A stretch of 64,000 nt of DNA, taken from NCBI GenBank assembly GCA_016872835.1, contig VGYX01000003.1, forward strand, positions 62,001 to 126,000, written 5' to 3'. The position numbers and the translations under genes were made by a program. This stretch comes from Planctomycetota bacterium (GTDB lineage: Bacteria > Planctomycetota > Phycisphaerae > Phycisphaerales > SM1A02). Position 1 is the stretch's first letter; each line of letters starts with the position of its first letter. This document shows positions 25,148 to 32,813 of the stretch, in pieces. The notes under the pieces are model-generated. The model was not told the DNA's origin. It saw only the letters and a list, made by a program, of their open reading frames with translations, and made no database searches.

Positions 25148-26257
25148 GTGGAAAACACCCCTGCATCGAATCCGTCCACTTCCGCAACCGGTTCCGGCCA
25201 GGTGCTCGCCATCGGCGACGCCGCGCGCTGGCCCGACTGGCTGGAGGCGCTGGTCGCCGAGGGCCATCGCGTCGAGGTGGTGCCTGACCCGCGAAGCGGC
25301 TTCCTTCGCTCGGTGGAGTGCGTGATCGACGTGGTGCTGGTGGCGGCCGAGACGGCCCTCGATGAACCGGAACCTCTGGAACAGTTGCGTCGGCTTTCGC
25401 CTTGCACGCGCATGCTGCTGATCGGAGATCGTTGCGAACGTGGCGCGAACGCCCGAACGACAGCCGCATCCTCGGACGAGTCCGTGCGCGCATTGGCCTC
25501 CACGCTGGCCGCTGCGGCATTCGTGCGCGAGGTGCGCGCCTCGGTGCAATCGGCGCGCGTGGCGCGTGAGCGCAGGGAGCGCATCAGCCAGTTGCGCTCG
25601 CTGGTGCAGCGCGTCCAGGATCCGCGCGGGTCCGCAGGGGACCTCCGGCAATTCATCGAGTCGGTTCCGACCGACGCCGAGACGCCCGCCACGGCAGGTT
25701 TCGACTCGCTTCGGCGCTCGCTCGGGAACGAGCTGGACCCGTTGCATGCGGCGCGGGAGACGACCGATTTCATCGCCACCTGCCTGCCCGACGCGGTCGT
25801 GGCCGTCTGGCTCGCGGGGCCCGGACAGCGCGTGGGCCTGGCGGCCTGCGGAGGCGGCCGCGGTTCGACCAGTGACTGCGCCGTGCGATTCATGGCGCGG
25901 GTGGAGCGACTGCATCTGCCTGGACACATGATTTCGGGCGGCGTGGTGGCGACGGCCGATGCCGCCTCATGGGGCCAGTCCGATGACGCGCACGAACTCG
26001 AAGGTCGCTGGGCGATGCTGGCACCATGTCGCAGCGACGGGAGTTGCCACGCCGTGATCCTGGTGCTGGGCGGTCGGGGTCCGCGACCGGCGCCCGCCGA
26101 GAGCGCGCTGGATGCGGTGCGTCAGATCCTTGGACAGCATCTTGGCCGCATCGAGCGCGTGAATCTTCGCTGTGCGCCGACCTGGCCCGACATGGATGGA
26201 TTCCTTGAGCCGCCGGAGGATCCCGATTCCAACTTCGAGGATCCGGGGCAGGACTGA
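25148..26257 (+). CDS. Protein with receiver-like and GAF-like regions, unknown function
   Basis: The gene encodes 369 aa from a GTG start. The first ~100 residues resemble a receiver fold in outline (VLAIGDAARW...CVIDVVLVAAETAL...RMLLIGDRC) but lack the acidic pocket and acceptor Asp. A helical segment (SVQSARVARERRERISQLRSLVQRV) follows. The C-terminal ~180 residues (ETTDFIATCLPDAVVAVWLAGPG...RWAMLAPCRSDGSCHAVILVLG...) look like a GAF domain. There is no output domain. It may be a sensor or protein-interaction module. It is convergent with psd: their stop codons abut with no gap. I do not recognise a named family. Confidence 0.65.
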   Translation: MENTPASNPSTSATGSGQVLAIGDAARWPDWLEALVAEGHRVEVVPDPRSGFLRSVECVIDVVLVAAETALDEPEPLEQLRRLSPCTRMLLIGDRCERGANARTTAASSDESVRALASTLAAAAFVREVRASVQSARVARERRERISQLRSLVQRVQDPRGSAGDLRQFIESVPTDAETPATAGFDSLRRSLGNELDPLHAARETTDFIATCLPDAVVAVWLAGPGQRVGLAACGGGRGSTSDCAVRFMARVERLHLPGHMISGGVVATADAASWGQSDDAHELEGRWAMLAPCRSDGSCHAVILVLGGRGPRPAPAESALDAVRQILGQHLGRIERVNLRCAPTWPDMDGFLEPPEDPDSNFEDPGQD

Positions 26258-26920
26258 TCAGCGTCGTCGCGCGAGCGCGGTTTCCGCACCGCGCACGCGG
26301 TCGCCGACCTGCACGAGGCACTCGAACTCCGCGTCCGGCACGACCAGCTCGGTGGTCGATCCAAACTTGATCATGCCCATGCGGTCTCCACGGTTCAGCG
26401 TGTCACCCACCCGCGCCGTGCACGCGATGCGTCGGGCCACCGCACCCGACACCAGTCGCACGCCGAAGCGGAACCCCTCGGATGCCTGCAGGGTCAGCAG
26501 CATGCTCTCGTTGACCTTCGCGCTCTCGGCCACGCGGACATCCACGTAGCGACCGGGCCGATGCGATCGCTGCAGGACGCGACCGCTCCAGGGCACGCGG
26601 TTCACGTGCACGTCAAGAACGCTCAGATAAACGCGGATCACCAGCGCGGGACCATCGACGGCCTCATGCTGGGCTTGGCGCAGCACGGCGCTCACAAGGC
26701 CGTCGGCCGGGCTCACCATCGTGCGATCGCTCATGGGCGGGGGCGTGCGCGATGGATCGCGGAAGAACGCGAGGAATCCAAGCCATGCGACGGCCGTGAC
26801 CCCGAAGGGAAGCCACCAGCCCGCTTCGCCTCGCAACGCCAGCCAAGCGCAGCCAAGCATCACGGGAACCGCGACGAGCGTCGCGGGAATCCACTGGTCA
26901 GCACCGTTCCTGCTCAGCAT
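26258..26920 (-). CDS. psd: Phosphatidylserine decarboxylase (short, pyruvoyl type)
   Basis: The gene encodes 220 aa of the short proenzyme class (about 215 aa). It decarboxylates phosphatidylserine to phosphatidylethanolamine at the membrane. Two hydrophobic segments at the N-terminus precede AFFRDPSRTPP. Then come VSPADGLVSAVL, VIRVYLSVLDVHVNRVPWSG, the VSGAVARRIACTARVGD stretch and MIKFGSTTEL, where self-cleavage at Gly-Ser creates the pyruvoyl group. The ATG at 26920 lies 19 nt after the stop of the upstream HTH membrane gene and is chosen over upstream codons that read into that gene. No pssA gene is in the window. Confidence 0.92.
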   Translation of the reverse strand: MLSRNGADQWIPATLVAVPVMLGCAWLALRGEAGWWLPFGVTAVAWLGFLAFFRDPSRTPPPMSDRTMVSPADGLVSAVLRQAQHEAVDGPALVIRVYLSVLDVHVNRVPWSGRVLQRSHRPGRYVDVRVAESAKVNESMLLTLQASEGFRFGVRLVSGAVARRIACTARVGDTLNRGDRMGMIKFGSTTELVVPDAEFECLVQVGDRVRGAETALARRR

Positions 26921-26939
26921 GCCGGGGTGGCCCCGAGCG

Positions 26940-28283
26940 TCACTCCGTCGCCTTGCCGACGAAGAAGCCGATCGCACCGCTGACTGCGATGATGCCGGCG
27001 AACGCACCGGTGTACATCACCCAGTCGCTCGCATACATGACGGCAAGTTCCGGCGGTGCGCCCAGCTGCTTGGAGACCACGATCGCGGCTGTCGCGATCA
27101 GGCCAAGGCTGGCTGGCAGCAGCAGGCCGACGCCCAGGCCACTCCAGGGTCCGCTGTAGACCTCGGGCGCTGCGGGACCGCTTGTGAAGATCGCGGCCGC
27201 CGCGCCTTTCTTGCCGGTCGTGGCCACGACGCCAGCGGCCACACCGACGGCGGCGGCCGCAAGTCCCGCGCCGCTCTCGCCGCCTTCGCCCGATTCGCCA
27301 CCGAAGATGCCGCTTGCGTTCGCCGGCAGTTCGGCGCCCTCATCCGACGAGAAGGCCTCGTCCATGAGCGCGGCGCCGATCGAGCTGCTCTCGCTGTCGT
27401 TCGTCAGGTCCATCAGGCCACTGCCCGAGGAGACGCCGTCCAGTCCAATGCGGTCCGAGATCGAGGAACCGTCCGGCGCGGCGCCCGTGTTGCTTCCGTC
27501 GAGTCCCAGCTGGCTGCCCGACGCTCCGGCCGCGGAGGCCGCGGCGACGCTGCCAACGCTGTCAGCCATCGGACGCGACGGGGCCTTCGCGGCGGGCGAT
27601 GGCGCGTCGTCGCCAAGATCCAGCTCAAGTGTCATGTCCTCGCGGGCGGCCGGCGTGGTGATGCCGGACATGGAGGCCGATGCCGCCTTGTCGCCCGGGT
27701 TGCTGGCATTGCCGCCATCGCCCAGATCCAGTTCAAGCGTCAGGTCATCATGCGCCGCGGGCGACGCGATGCCAGACATCGACGCGGAGGCCGCCTTGCC
27801 AGCGGACTTGCCGGCACCATCGGCGTCATCGAGGTCCAGATCGAAGGCGGGCGCACTGCCTGCCTTCGGGCTGTCCAGATCAAGGTCCAGGTCGAGATCC
27901 CCGGCGCCGCCCGACGCGGGGGCCGCGCCAGCGGCGCTTTCCGCCAGATCCAGCTCGAAGGGGGAGTCGTCAGTCTTGTCCTCGACGCCACCGAGTCCGA
28001 CAGGGCTCGCGGAGCGGCCCGTGCCACCGCGGTCATCGACCGAGGAATCGGAGAGATCAAGCTCGAAACTGTCGCTGCCGGCCGACACTCCGGAGAGGTC
28101 CAGTTCGCCGCTTCCGGCGGCGTCCGCCAGCAGCAGGTCGACCTCTTCGCGCTTGAACATCAGCTTGTTGTCGTGATCGCGGAACTCCCGGAGCTTGCCG
28201 GCGGACACCAGGCCGTCAACAGCCTCCTGGTCCTTACCGAGCTTCGTCAGAGTCTCTTGGAGCGTGTAGAACAGCTTGGCCAT
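26940..28283 (-). CDS. HTH protein with acidic LDL repeats and C-terminal membrane helices
   Basis: The gene encodes 447 aa. Residues 1-52 (MAKLFYTLQETLTKLG...SAGKLREFRD...LMFKREEVDLLL) look like a MerR/excisionase-type helix-turn-helix. Residues 53-230 are low-complexity and acidic, with repeated short motifs such as FELDLSD, FELDLAE, DLDLDLDLD, FDLDLDD and LTLELDLGD. A near-exact 26-residue unit at 164-189 recurs at 200-225. After a Gly/Ser-rich part come two or three transmembrane segments near the end (GLLLPASLGLIATAAIVVS and AFAGIIAVSGAIGFFVGK). The DNA-binding head is thus tethered to the membrane by an acidic linker. This kind of protein recurs in planctomycetes; its function is unknown. 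It is divergent from mutY and upstream of psd. Confidence 0.75.
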   Translation of the reverse strand: MAKLFYTLQETLTKLGKDQEAVDGLVSAGKLREFRDHDNKLMFKREEVDLLLADAAGSGELDLSGVSAGSDSFELDLSDSSVDDRGGTGRSASPVGLGGVEDKTDDSPFELDLAESAAGAAPASGGAGDLDLDLDLDSPKAGSAPAFDLDLDDADGAGKSAGKAASASMSGIASPAAHDDLTLELDLGDGGNASNPGDKAASASMSGITTPAAREDMTLELDLGDDAPSPAAKAPSRPMADSVGSVAAASAAGASGSQLGLDGSNTGAAPDGSSISDRIGLDGVSSGSGLMDLTNDSESSSIGAALMDEAFSSDEGAELPANASGIFGGESGEGGESGAGLAAAAVGVAAGVVATTGKKGAAAAIFTSGPAAPEVYSGPWSGLGVGLLLPASLGLIATAAIVVSKQLGAPPELAVMYASDWVMYTGAFAGIIAVSGAIGFFVGKATE

Positions 28284-29469
28284 GGGTGATTCGCGACGCG
28301 GTTCTCGTGGGCCGAAACAGAGGTGGGGTAGGGTACGCCGGTCCGGTGGACGTCGCAAGGCAGCCTCCGCATCGCCGGGCCCCACGGTTGCGCCCGTTTC
28401 CAAAGAGCCGCCGCTGCCGGCGGCGAACCGGCTCTCCAAAGCCTTGGAGCGCTGGTTTTTGAAGGCGGCACGGGATCTGCCGTGGCGCCGGAGACGATCT
28501 GCCTGGGCAACGCTGGTGAGCGAGATCCTTCTGCAGCAGACGCAGGTGGTTCGCGTCGCGGAGCGATTTCCGGAATTCATGGAACGGTTTCCCGATCCGG
28601 CAGCCATGGCTCGCTCCTCGGTGGAGTCGGTGCTGCGCTGCTGGCGCGGTCTCGGTTATTACCGGCGTGCCCGATCCCTGCACGCCGCCGCATGCCAGAT
28701 CGTCACAGTGCATGGCGGCAAGGTTCCCGATGATCCGATCGCGCTTCGCGAGTTGCCGGGTGTGGGGCGATACACCGCGGGCGCGATCGCGAGCATCGCG
28801 TTTGGAAGAGCGGAACCAATCGTGGATGGCAACGTGGCACGCGTCGTCAGTCGCCTTGCGGATCGACGGGCGAGCGCGATCGATCGCGCAGGCCTTGCGT
28901 GGTGCTGGAACGCCGCGACGCACATCGTGCAGGCTGCGGCAAACCCCGGCCATACCAACGAGGCGCTGATGGAACTTGGCGCGACGGTCTGCACGCCCGT
29001 CTCACCGCGCTGCGACACATGCCCGTTGCGCGCGATGTGCGCTTCGCGCAAGGCAGGTTCGCAGGACCTCGTGCCGCCTCCCAAGCCGGGGGCGAAGCGG
29101 CAGACGGTGGTGCTGCACGGACTGGTGGATGCGCGGGACGGCACCGTCGCCATGGAGCATCGAGCCTCCGGCCTGTGGCAGGGGCTCCTGTCGCCTCCAC
29201 TGGTGCCGGGACCCGCTGGGATGGAGCCTCAAGCCCTTCGTCAGGCCTCGGGGGCGCTTCATGTCGACGCCGCCTGTGCACGGTTCGACTTTCAGACCAC
29301 CCATCGCGCGATCCGCTTCATCGTGCACGCGGCGAGATTCGGCAGGCGCGCGGGACTTCGGCGAATCTGGCTGGATCGACTTTCGGGCGAGGCGATCTCG
29401 GCGGCGGCGCTCCGCGTGATCCGGGCCGCCCGGCAGGATCGCCCGCGGGCCGATAGGTTGCAGCCGTGA
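28276..29469 (+). CDS. mutY: A/G-specific adenine glycosylase
   Basis: The frame encodes up to 397 aa. MutY removes adenine mispaired with 8-oxoguanine. Family blocks are LPWRRRRSAWATLVSEILLQQTQV (catalytic Glu), GLGYYRRARSLH, the helix-hairpin-helix LPGVGRYTAGAIASIAFG with catalytic Asp in VDGNVARV, and the iron-sulfur loop C-x6-C-x2-C-x5-C (CTPVSPRCDTCPLRAMC). A C-terminal NUDIX-like domain follows. The start is uncertain: the ATG at 28276 overlaps the divergent gene's start and gives a basic ~50-residue lead with no family match. The conserved protein begins near 28430, where only TTG codons are available. Confidence 0.9.
   Translation: MAMGDSRRGSRGPKQRWGRVRRSGGRRKAASASPGPTVAPVSKEPPLPAANRLSKALERWFLKAARDLPWRRRRSAWATLVSEILLQQTQVVRVAERFPEFMERFPDPAAMARSSVESVLRCWRGLGYYRRARSLHAAACQIVTVHGGKVPDDPIALRELPGVGRYTAGAIASIAFGRAEPIVDGNVARVVSRLADRRASAIDRAGLAWCWNAATHIVQAAANPGHTNEALMELGATVCTPVSPRCDTCPLRAMCASRKAGSQDLVPPPKPGAKRQTVVLHGLVDARDGTVAMEHRASGLWQGLLSPPLVPGPAGMEPQALRQASGALHVDAACARFDFQTTHRAIRFIVHAARFGRRAGLRRIWLDRLSGEAISAAALRVIRAARQDRPRADRLQP
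29454..29459 (+). promoter_or_regulatory. -10 element TAGGTT inside the mutY 3' end
   Basis: TAGGTT ends 6 nt before the GTG at 29466 and lies within the last mutY codons. There is no Shine-Dalgarno. It would give the lipoprotein gene its own leaderless mRNA. Confidence 0.45.
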
Positions 29470-29978
29470 ACCGTTTCGCCGCGATCCCTGCCGCGCTTCT
29501 CCTGAGCGCCTGCACGAAAGACGTCATGACGGTCGACAGCAACCTGCGCATGCCGGGAGAGCCGTCGACGGTCGCGCGTCAGCTCACCGCGGAAGAGCAG
29601 GCGCGCTCGATCGAGGCGATGGACTCCGCGCAGCCGCCGGGGTTGCAGCCACAGCCGTTCGCGCGTGCGGGCGCGACGGGTCGCTGGTCCGACATGCGCA
29701 GCGCGGTGATCGCGGCGGTGAAGAGCTGCGAGGTCGCGATGGTGAGACAGGATCGGCTGACGGACGCTTCCGGCGTGGTGATCGGTGCCACATTCGTGCT
29801 GCGCAGCATCAGTGACCAGCCCGGATCCATGCGCGTGATCGGTTCCAACGCGACCGGCGTGACGGCGGTCGAGGTCTCGATGGGCAACTTCGGCGAGCAG
29901 GAGGAGCTTGCGCGATGCGTGCTCAAGGCGTTCGATCGCGAACTCCGAACGGCGGCGCGGATCCTGCGACCGCAGTGA
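29466..29978 (+). CDS. Small lipoprotein, unknown function
   Basis: The gene encodes 170 aa. The N-terminus MNRFAAIPAALLLSAC is a short lipoprotein signal with lipobox LSAC. The mature part has a Pro-rich stretch (PPGLQPQPF) and a compact C-terminal region with alternating hydrophobic residues (VVIGATFVLRSIS, VTAVEVSMGNFG). The GTG start overlaps the mutY stop by 4 nt. It is convergent with gatA, only 4 nt away. No family is recognised. Confidence 0.72.
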   Translation: MNRFAAIPAALLLSACTKDVMTVDSNLRMPGEPSTVARQLTAEEQARSIEAMDSAQPPGLQPQPFARAGATGRWSDMRSAVIAAVKSCEVAMVRQDRLTDASGVVIGATFVLRSISDQPGSMRVIGSNATGVTAVEVSMGNFGEQEELARCVLKAFDRELRTAARILRPQ

Positions 29979-29982
29979 CTGG

Positions 29983-31449
29983 TCAGATCGGCGCAGACAC
30001 GCAGGCGCTTGCGTGGAGCGACTCCACCATGCGTGCGGCGCGCAGCAGTCGAGCGTCGGCCATGGCTGGCGCCTGCAGGTGAAGGCCGACCGGCAGCCGC
30101 GTGCCACCGTCCTCCACGAATCCGATCGGCACGCTGACGCCTGGAATGCCCGCGATGTTCGTGTTCACCGTGTAGACGTCGCACAGGTACATCTGCAGCG
30201 GATCCGAGAGTTCACCTGGGCGGAAGGCGGGCGTGGGGCTCGCGGGCCCGGCGATCACGTCGCACGTCTCGAACGCGCGGTCGAACTCCGCCTTGATTCG
30301 TCGGCGCACCTTCAGCGCGCGTCCGTAGTAGGCGTCGTAGTAGCCGGCGCTGAGCACGTAGGTGCCCAGCATGATTCGGCGCTGCACCTCGGGACCGAAA
30401 CCCTGCGCGCGGCTTTCCGCGTATAGGTCATCCAGCGACTGGCCCGCACGCGCGGGCGCGCGGTGTCCATAGCGGATGCCGTCGAAGCGGGCGAGGTTCG
30501 CGCTCGCCTCGGCGGGCGCGATCACGTAGTAGGTGCTGATGCCGACGTCGGTCAGCGGAAGTTCCACCGGTACGATCGACGCGCCGGCGCCCCGAAGTCG
30601 ATCGAGCGACGACTGGATGAGCGTGTTCACGCGTGGATCGTTCGCGTCGCTCATGTATTGCGTGGGCACGCCGACGCGCAGGCCTTCGATCGGTCGCTCC
30701 AGATCCTGCAGCGGGTCCTCGACAGGTCGCTGCGCGCTCGTGCTGTCGCGCGGATCTGCGCCCGCCATCACCGCATAGGTCAAGGCGGCGTCGCGCACCG
30801 TGCGTGCGAGCGGGCCGATCTGGTCCAGACTGCTTCCGAACGCCACAAGTCCGTAGCGGCTCACGCGGCCGTAGGTCGGCTTGAACCCCACGCATCCGCA
30901 CAGCGAGGCCGGCTGTCGAATGCTGCCGCCGGTGTCGCTGCCCAGGGCCACGCCGCAGATCGCCGCCGCCGCTGCCGCCGCGCTGCCGCCGCTGGAGCCT
31001 CCTGGCACGCGCGCCTGATCCCACGGGTTGCGCACGGGGCCCCATGCGCAGTGCTCGCTGCTGGATCCCATCGCGAACTCGTCCAGATTCGTCTTGCCCA
31101 TCACCACGGCGCCGGCCGCGCGCAACCGTTCGACGCAGGTGGCGTCGAACGGCGAACGGTAGTTCTCGAGCATGCGACTCGAGCAGGTCGTGTGGCCCTC
31201 GTGCGTGGCGATGTTGTCCTTCACGGCCACGGGCACGCCCGCCATCGGACCCGGATCGCGGCCTGCCGCGACCGCGGCGTCGACCGCGGCCGCCTGCCGC
31301 ATCGCGTCCTCCTCCAGAATCTCGTGGAAGGCGTTCAGTTTCGCGTTGGCGGCCTTGGCGCGGGCGACCAGCGACGACACCACTTCGGTCGCCTTCACCT
31401 TGCGCGAGCGCACGGCATCGCGGATCTCGGTGGCGTCGGAGAGGTTCAT
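29983..31449 (-). CDS. gatA: Aspartyl/glutamyl-tRNA amidotransferase subunit A
   Basis: The gene encodes 488 aa. GatA is the amidase subunit of GatCAB. It releases ammonia from glutamine or asparagine to amidate mischarged Glu-tRNA(Gln) or Asp-tRNA(Asn). The Ser-cis-Ser-Lys triad of the amidase signature family is visible: Lys77 in VPVAVKDNI, Ser152/Ser153 in VPGGSSGGSAAA, and nucleophile Ser176 in GSDTGGSIRQPASLCG. KPTYGRVSRYGLVAFGSSLDQIGP is also characteristic. It overlaps gatC by 4 nt and follows it in one operon. gatB is not present in the window. Confidence 0.96.
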   Translation of the reverse strand: MNLSDATEIRDAVRSRKVKATEVVSSLVARAKAANAKLNAFHEILEEDAMRQAAAVDAAVAAGRDPGPMAGVPVAVKDNIATHEGHTTCSSRMLENYRSPFDATCVERLRAAGAVVMGKTNLDEFAMGSSSEHCAWGPVRNPWDQARVPGGSSGGSAAAAAAAICGVALGSDTGGSIRQPASLCGCVGFKPTYGRVSRYGLVAFGSSLDQIGPLARTVRDAALTYAVMAGADPRDSTSAQRPVEDPLQDLERPIEGLRVGVPTQYMSDANDPRVNTLIQSSLDRLRGAGASIVPVELPLTDVGISTYYVIAPAEASANLARFDGIRYGHRAPARAGQSLDDLYAESRAQGFGPEVQRRIMLGTYVLSAGYYDAYYGRALKVRRRIKAEFDRAFETCDVIAGPASPTPAFRPGELSDPLQMYLCDVYTVNTNIAGIPGVSVPIGFVEDGGTRLPVGLHLQAPAMADARLLRAARMVESLHASACVSAPI

Positions 31450-31760
31450 CCGCCCGCGTCCTCCGCCAGCACCTTCGGTACGGCGAGGTATCGCCCCTCG
31501 ACGGCAGGGGCGTTCTTCAGAAGCTCCTGGATTGGCAGGCAGGTACCGGGCTCGTCGGGATCGAGACGGTTGGACTGGTCGAACGGCGTAGTCATCGGCT
31601 CCACGCCCTCCACGTCGATCGCCTTCAACTTGGCCACGTGACCCAGCACGCCGGCCAACTGGCCGCGCAGCGCCTCGACGCGATCGCCCGGCACGGCGAG
31701 TCGTGCCAGCTTCGCCACGTGGGCCACTTCCTTCGGCGTCAGCGGATGCGCCTCGCTCAT
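31446..31760 (-). CDS. gatC: Aspartyl/glutamyl-tRNA amidotransferase subunit C
   Basis: The gene encodes 104 aa, the normal size. GatC is the small stabilising subunit of GatCAB that wraps between GatA and GatB. Family marks are LTPKEVAHVAKLARLAV, VLGHVAKLKAIDVEGVEPMT, LDPDEP and LLKNAPAVEGRYLAVPKVL. The ATG at 31760 is supported by TACACT ending 7 nt upstream on the minus strand. It overlaps gatA by 4 nt and is divergent from the ROK kinase gene. Confidence 0.94.
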   Translation of the reverse strand: MSEAHPLTPKEVAHVAKLARLAVPGDRVEALRGQLAGVLGHVAKLKAIDVEGVEPMTTPFDQSNRLDPDEPGTCLPIQELLKNAPAVEGRYLAVPKVLAEDAGG

Positions 31761-31767
31761 CGCGGCG

Positions 31768-31773
31768 AGTGTA
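31768..31773 (-). promoter_or_regulatory. -10 element TACACT for gatCA
   Basis: TACACT on the minus strand lies 7 nt before the gatC ATG, with no Shine-Dalgarno. It fits a leaderless gatC-gatA mRNA. Confidence 0.55.
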
Positions 31774-31792
31774 ACGCTGCGCATGGCCGCGC

Positions 31793-31798
31793 TACGCT
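31793..31798 (+). promoter_or_regulatory. -10 element TACGCT for the ROK gene
   Basis: TACGCT ends 10 nt before the ATG at 31809, with no Shine-Dalgarno. The gap is the longest of the set, so this is a weaker example. Confidence 0.4.
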
Positions 31799-31808
31799 GC
31801 GCGCACCC

Positions 31809-32801
31809 ATGGGCAAGGATCGAAACGAAGGACCGGTCGTCGGCGTGGACCTTGGTGGCACCAACATGGCCATCGGCGTGGTGGATGAGAAGGGCCGCGT
31901 CTTGGGCCGCTGCAAGCGCAAGACCAAGGCGATGGAAGGCCGCGACAAGGTGCTTGCGCGTCTGGTCGATGGCATCGAGCGCGCCTGCGACGAGGCGAAG
32001 ATCCCGATGAAGGACATCACCGCCGTCGGCGTGGGCGCGCCAAGCGCCGTGGACTGGGAGAAGGGCGTCGTGATCCACGCGGGCAATCTGGGTTGGAAGC
32101 GCTTTCCCCTTCGCGAGGCGCTTGAAAAGCGGCTGGATCGTGCGGTGGTGGTCGACAACGACGTGAACGTCGCCGCATTCGGCGAGAGCCGCGTGGGCGC
32201 CGGCAAGGGGCGCGGTGATCTGCTCGCCCTGTGGGTGGGAACCGGCATCGGTGGCGGGCTCATCCTGAACGGACAGCTCTGGCGTGGCCCGCTGTACACG
32301 GCGGGCGAGGTGGGGCACGTGATCCTCTTCCCGGGGGCAGGGCCAGGGCATCGCAAGCTCGAGGAGCACTGCAGTCGCACCGCGATGGTGCGCAGCATGA
32401 TGATGCTGATCGGCCATTATCCGGAATCGATGCTGCGCGAGTTCCTGAAGGTCGAGGCGGACGGGGCCGAGCCCAGCATTGGCAGCGGCGTGATCGCCGA
32501 GTGCTACGAGAAGGGGGATCCGCTGGTTACCAGCGTGGTGAACGCGTCGGCGGACCTGCTGGGACTCTCGATCGCGAATCTCATCACGGTGCTCAGCCTG
32601 CCCACGGTCATCCTGGGTGGTGGCGTGACCGAGGCGCTCGGCAAGCCGTGGCTGCACCGCGTGCGCGAGGCCGTGGAGGCGCATGTCTTCCCGAGCAGTC
32701 TGCGCAAGTGCGAGGTCGTGGCGAGCGAACTCGGCGATGACGCGGGTCTGCTGGGCGCCGCGATGCTGGCGCGCGAGACCGCGCAGGGCCAGAAGGGTTG
32801 A
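31809..32801 (+). CDS. ROK-family sugar kinase (glucokinase-like)
   Basis: The gene encodes 330 aa. The ATP-binding phosphate motif VVGVDLGGTNMAIGVVDE, the catalytic-Asp block VVVDNDVNVAAFGE, VGTGIGGGLILNGQLWRG and TVILGGGVTEAL identify a ROK kinase, most likely phosphorylating glucose or a related hexose. After GEVGHVI, where most ROK proteins carry CxCGxxGCxE for zinc, this sequence reads LFPGAGPGHRKLEEHCS. The zinc cysteines are absent, with one His and one Cys remaining. No HTH domain precedes it, so it is an enzyme rather than a NagC-type repressor. It is divergent from gatCA. Confidence 0.9.
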   Translation: MGKDRNEGPVVGVDLGGTNMAIGVVDEKGRVLGRCKRKTKAMEGRDKVLARLVDGIERACDEAKIPMKDITAVGVGAPSAVDWEKGVVIHAGNLGWKRFPLREALEKRLDRAVVVDNDVNVAAFGESRVGAGKGRGDLLALWVGTGIGGGLILNGQLWRGPLYTAGEVGHVILFPGAGPGHRKLEEHCSRTAMVRSMMMLIGHYPESMLREFLKVEADGAEPSIGSGVIAECYEKGDPLVTSVVNASADLLGLSIANLITVLSLPTVILGGGVTEALGKPWLHRVREAVEAHVFPSSLRKCEVVASELGDDAGLLGAAMLARETAQGQKG

Positions 32802-32813
32802 GCGCACTGCGGC

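Noticed and set aside
24587-25927. 446-codon minus-strand frame opposite tsaB and the REC/GAF-like gene
   Set aside because: It covers a clear tsaB gene on the other strand and shows no conserved motif.
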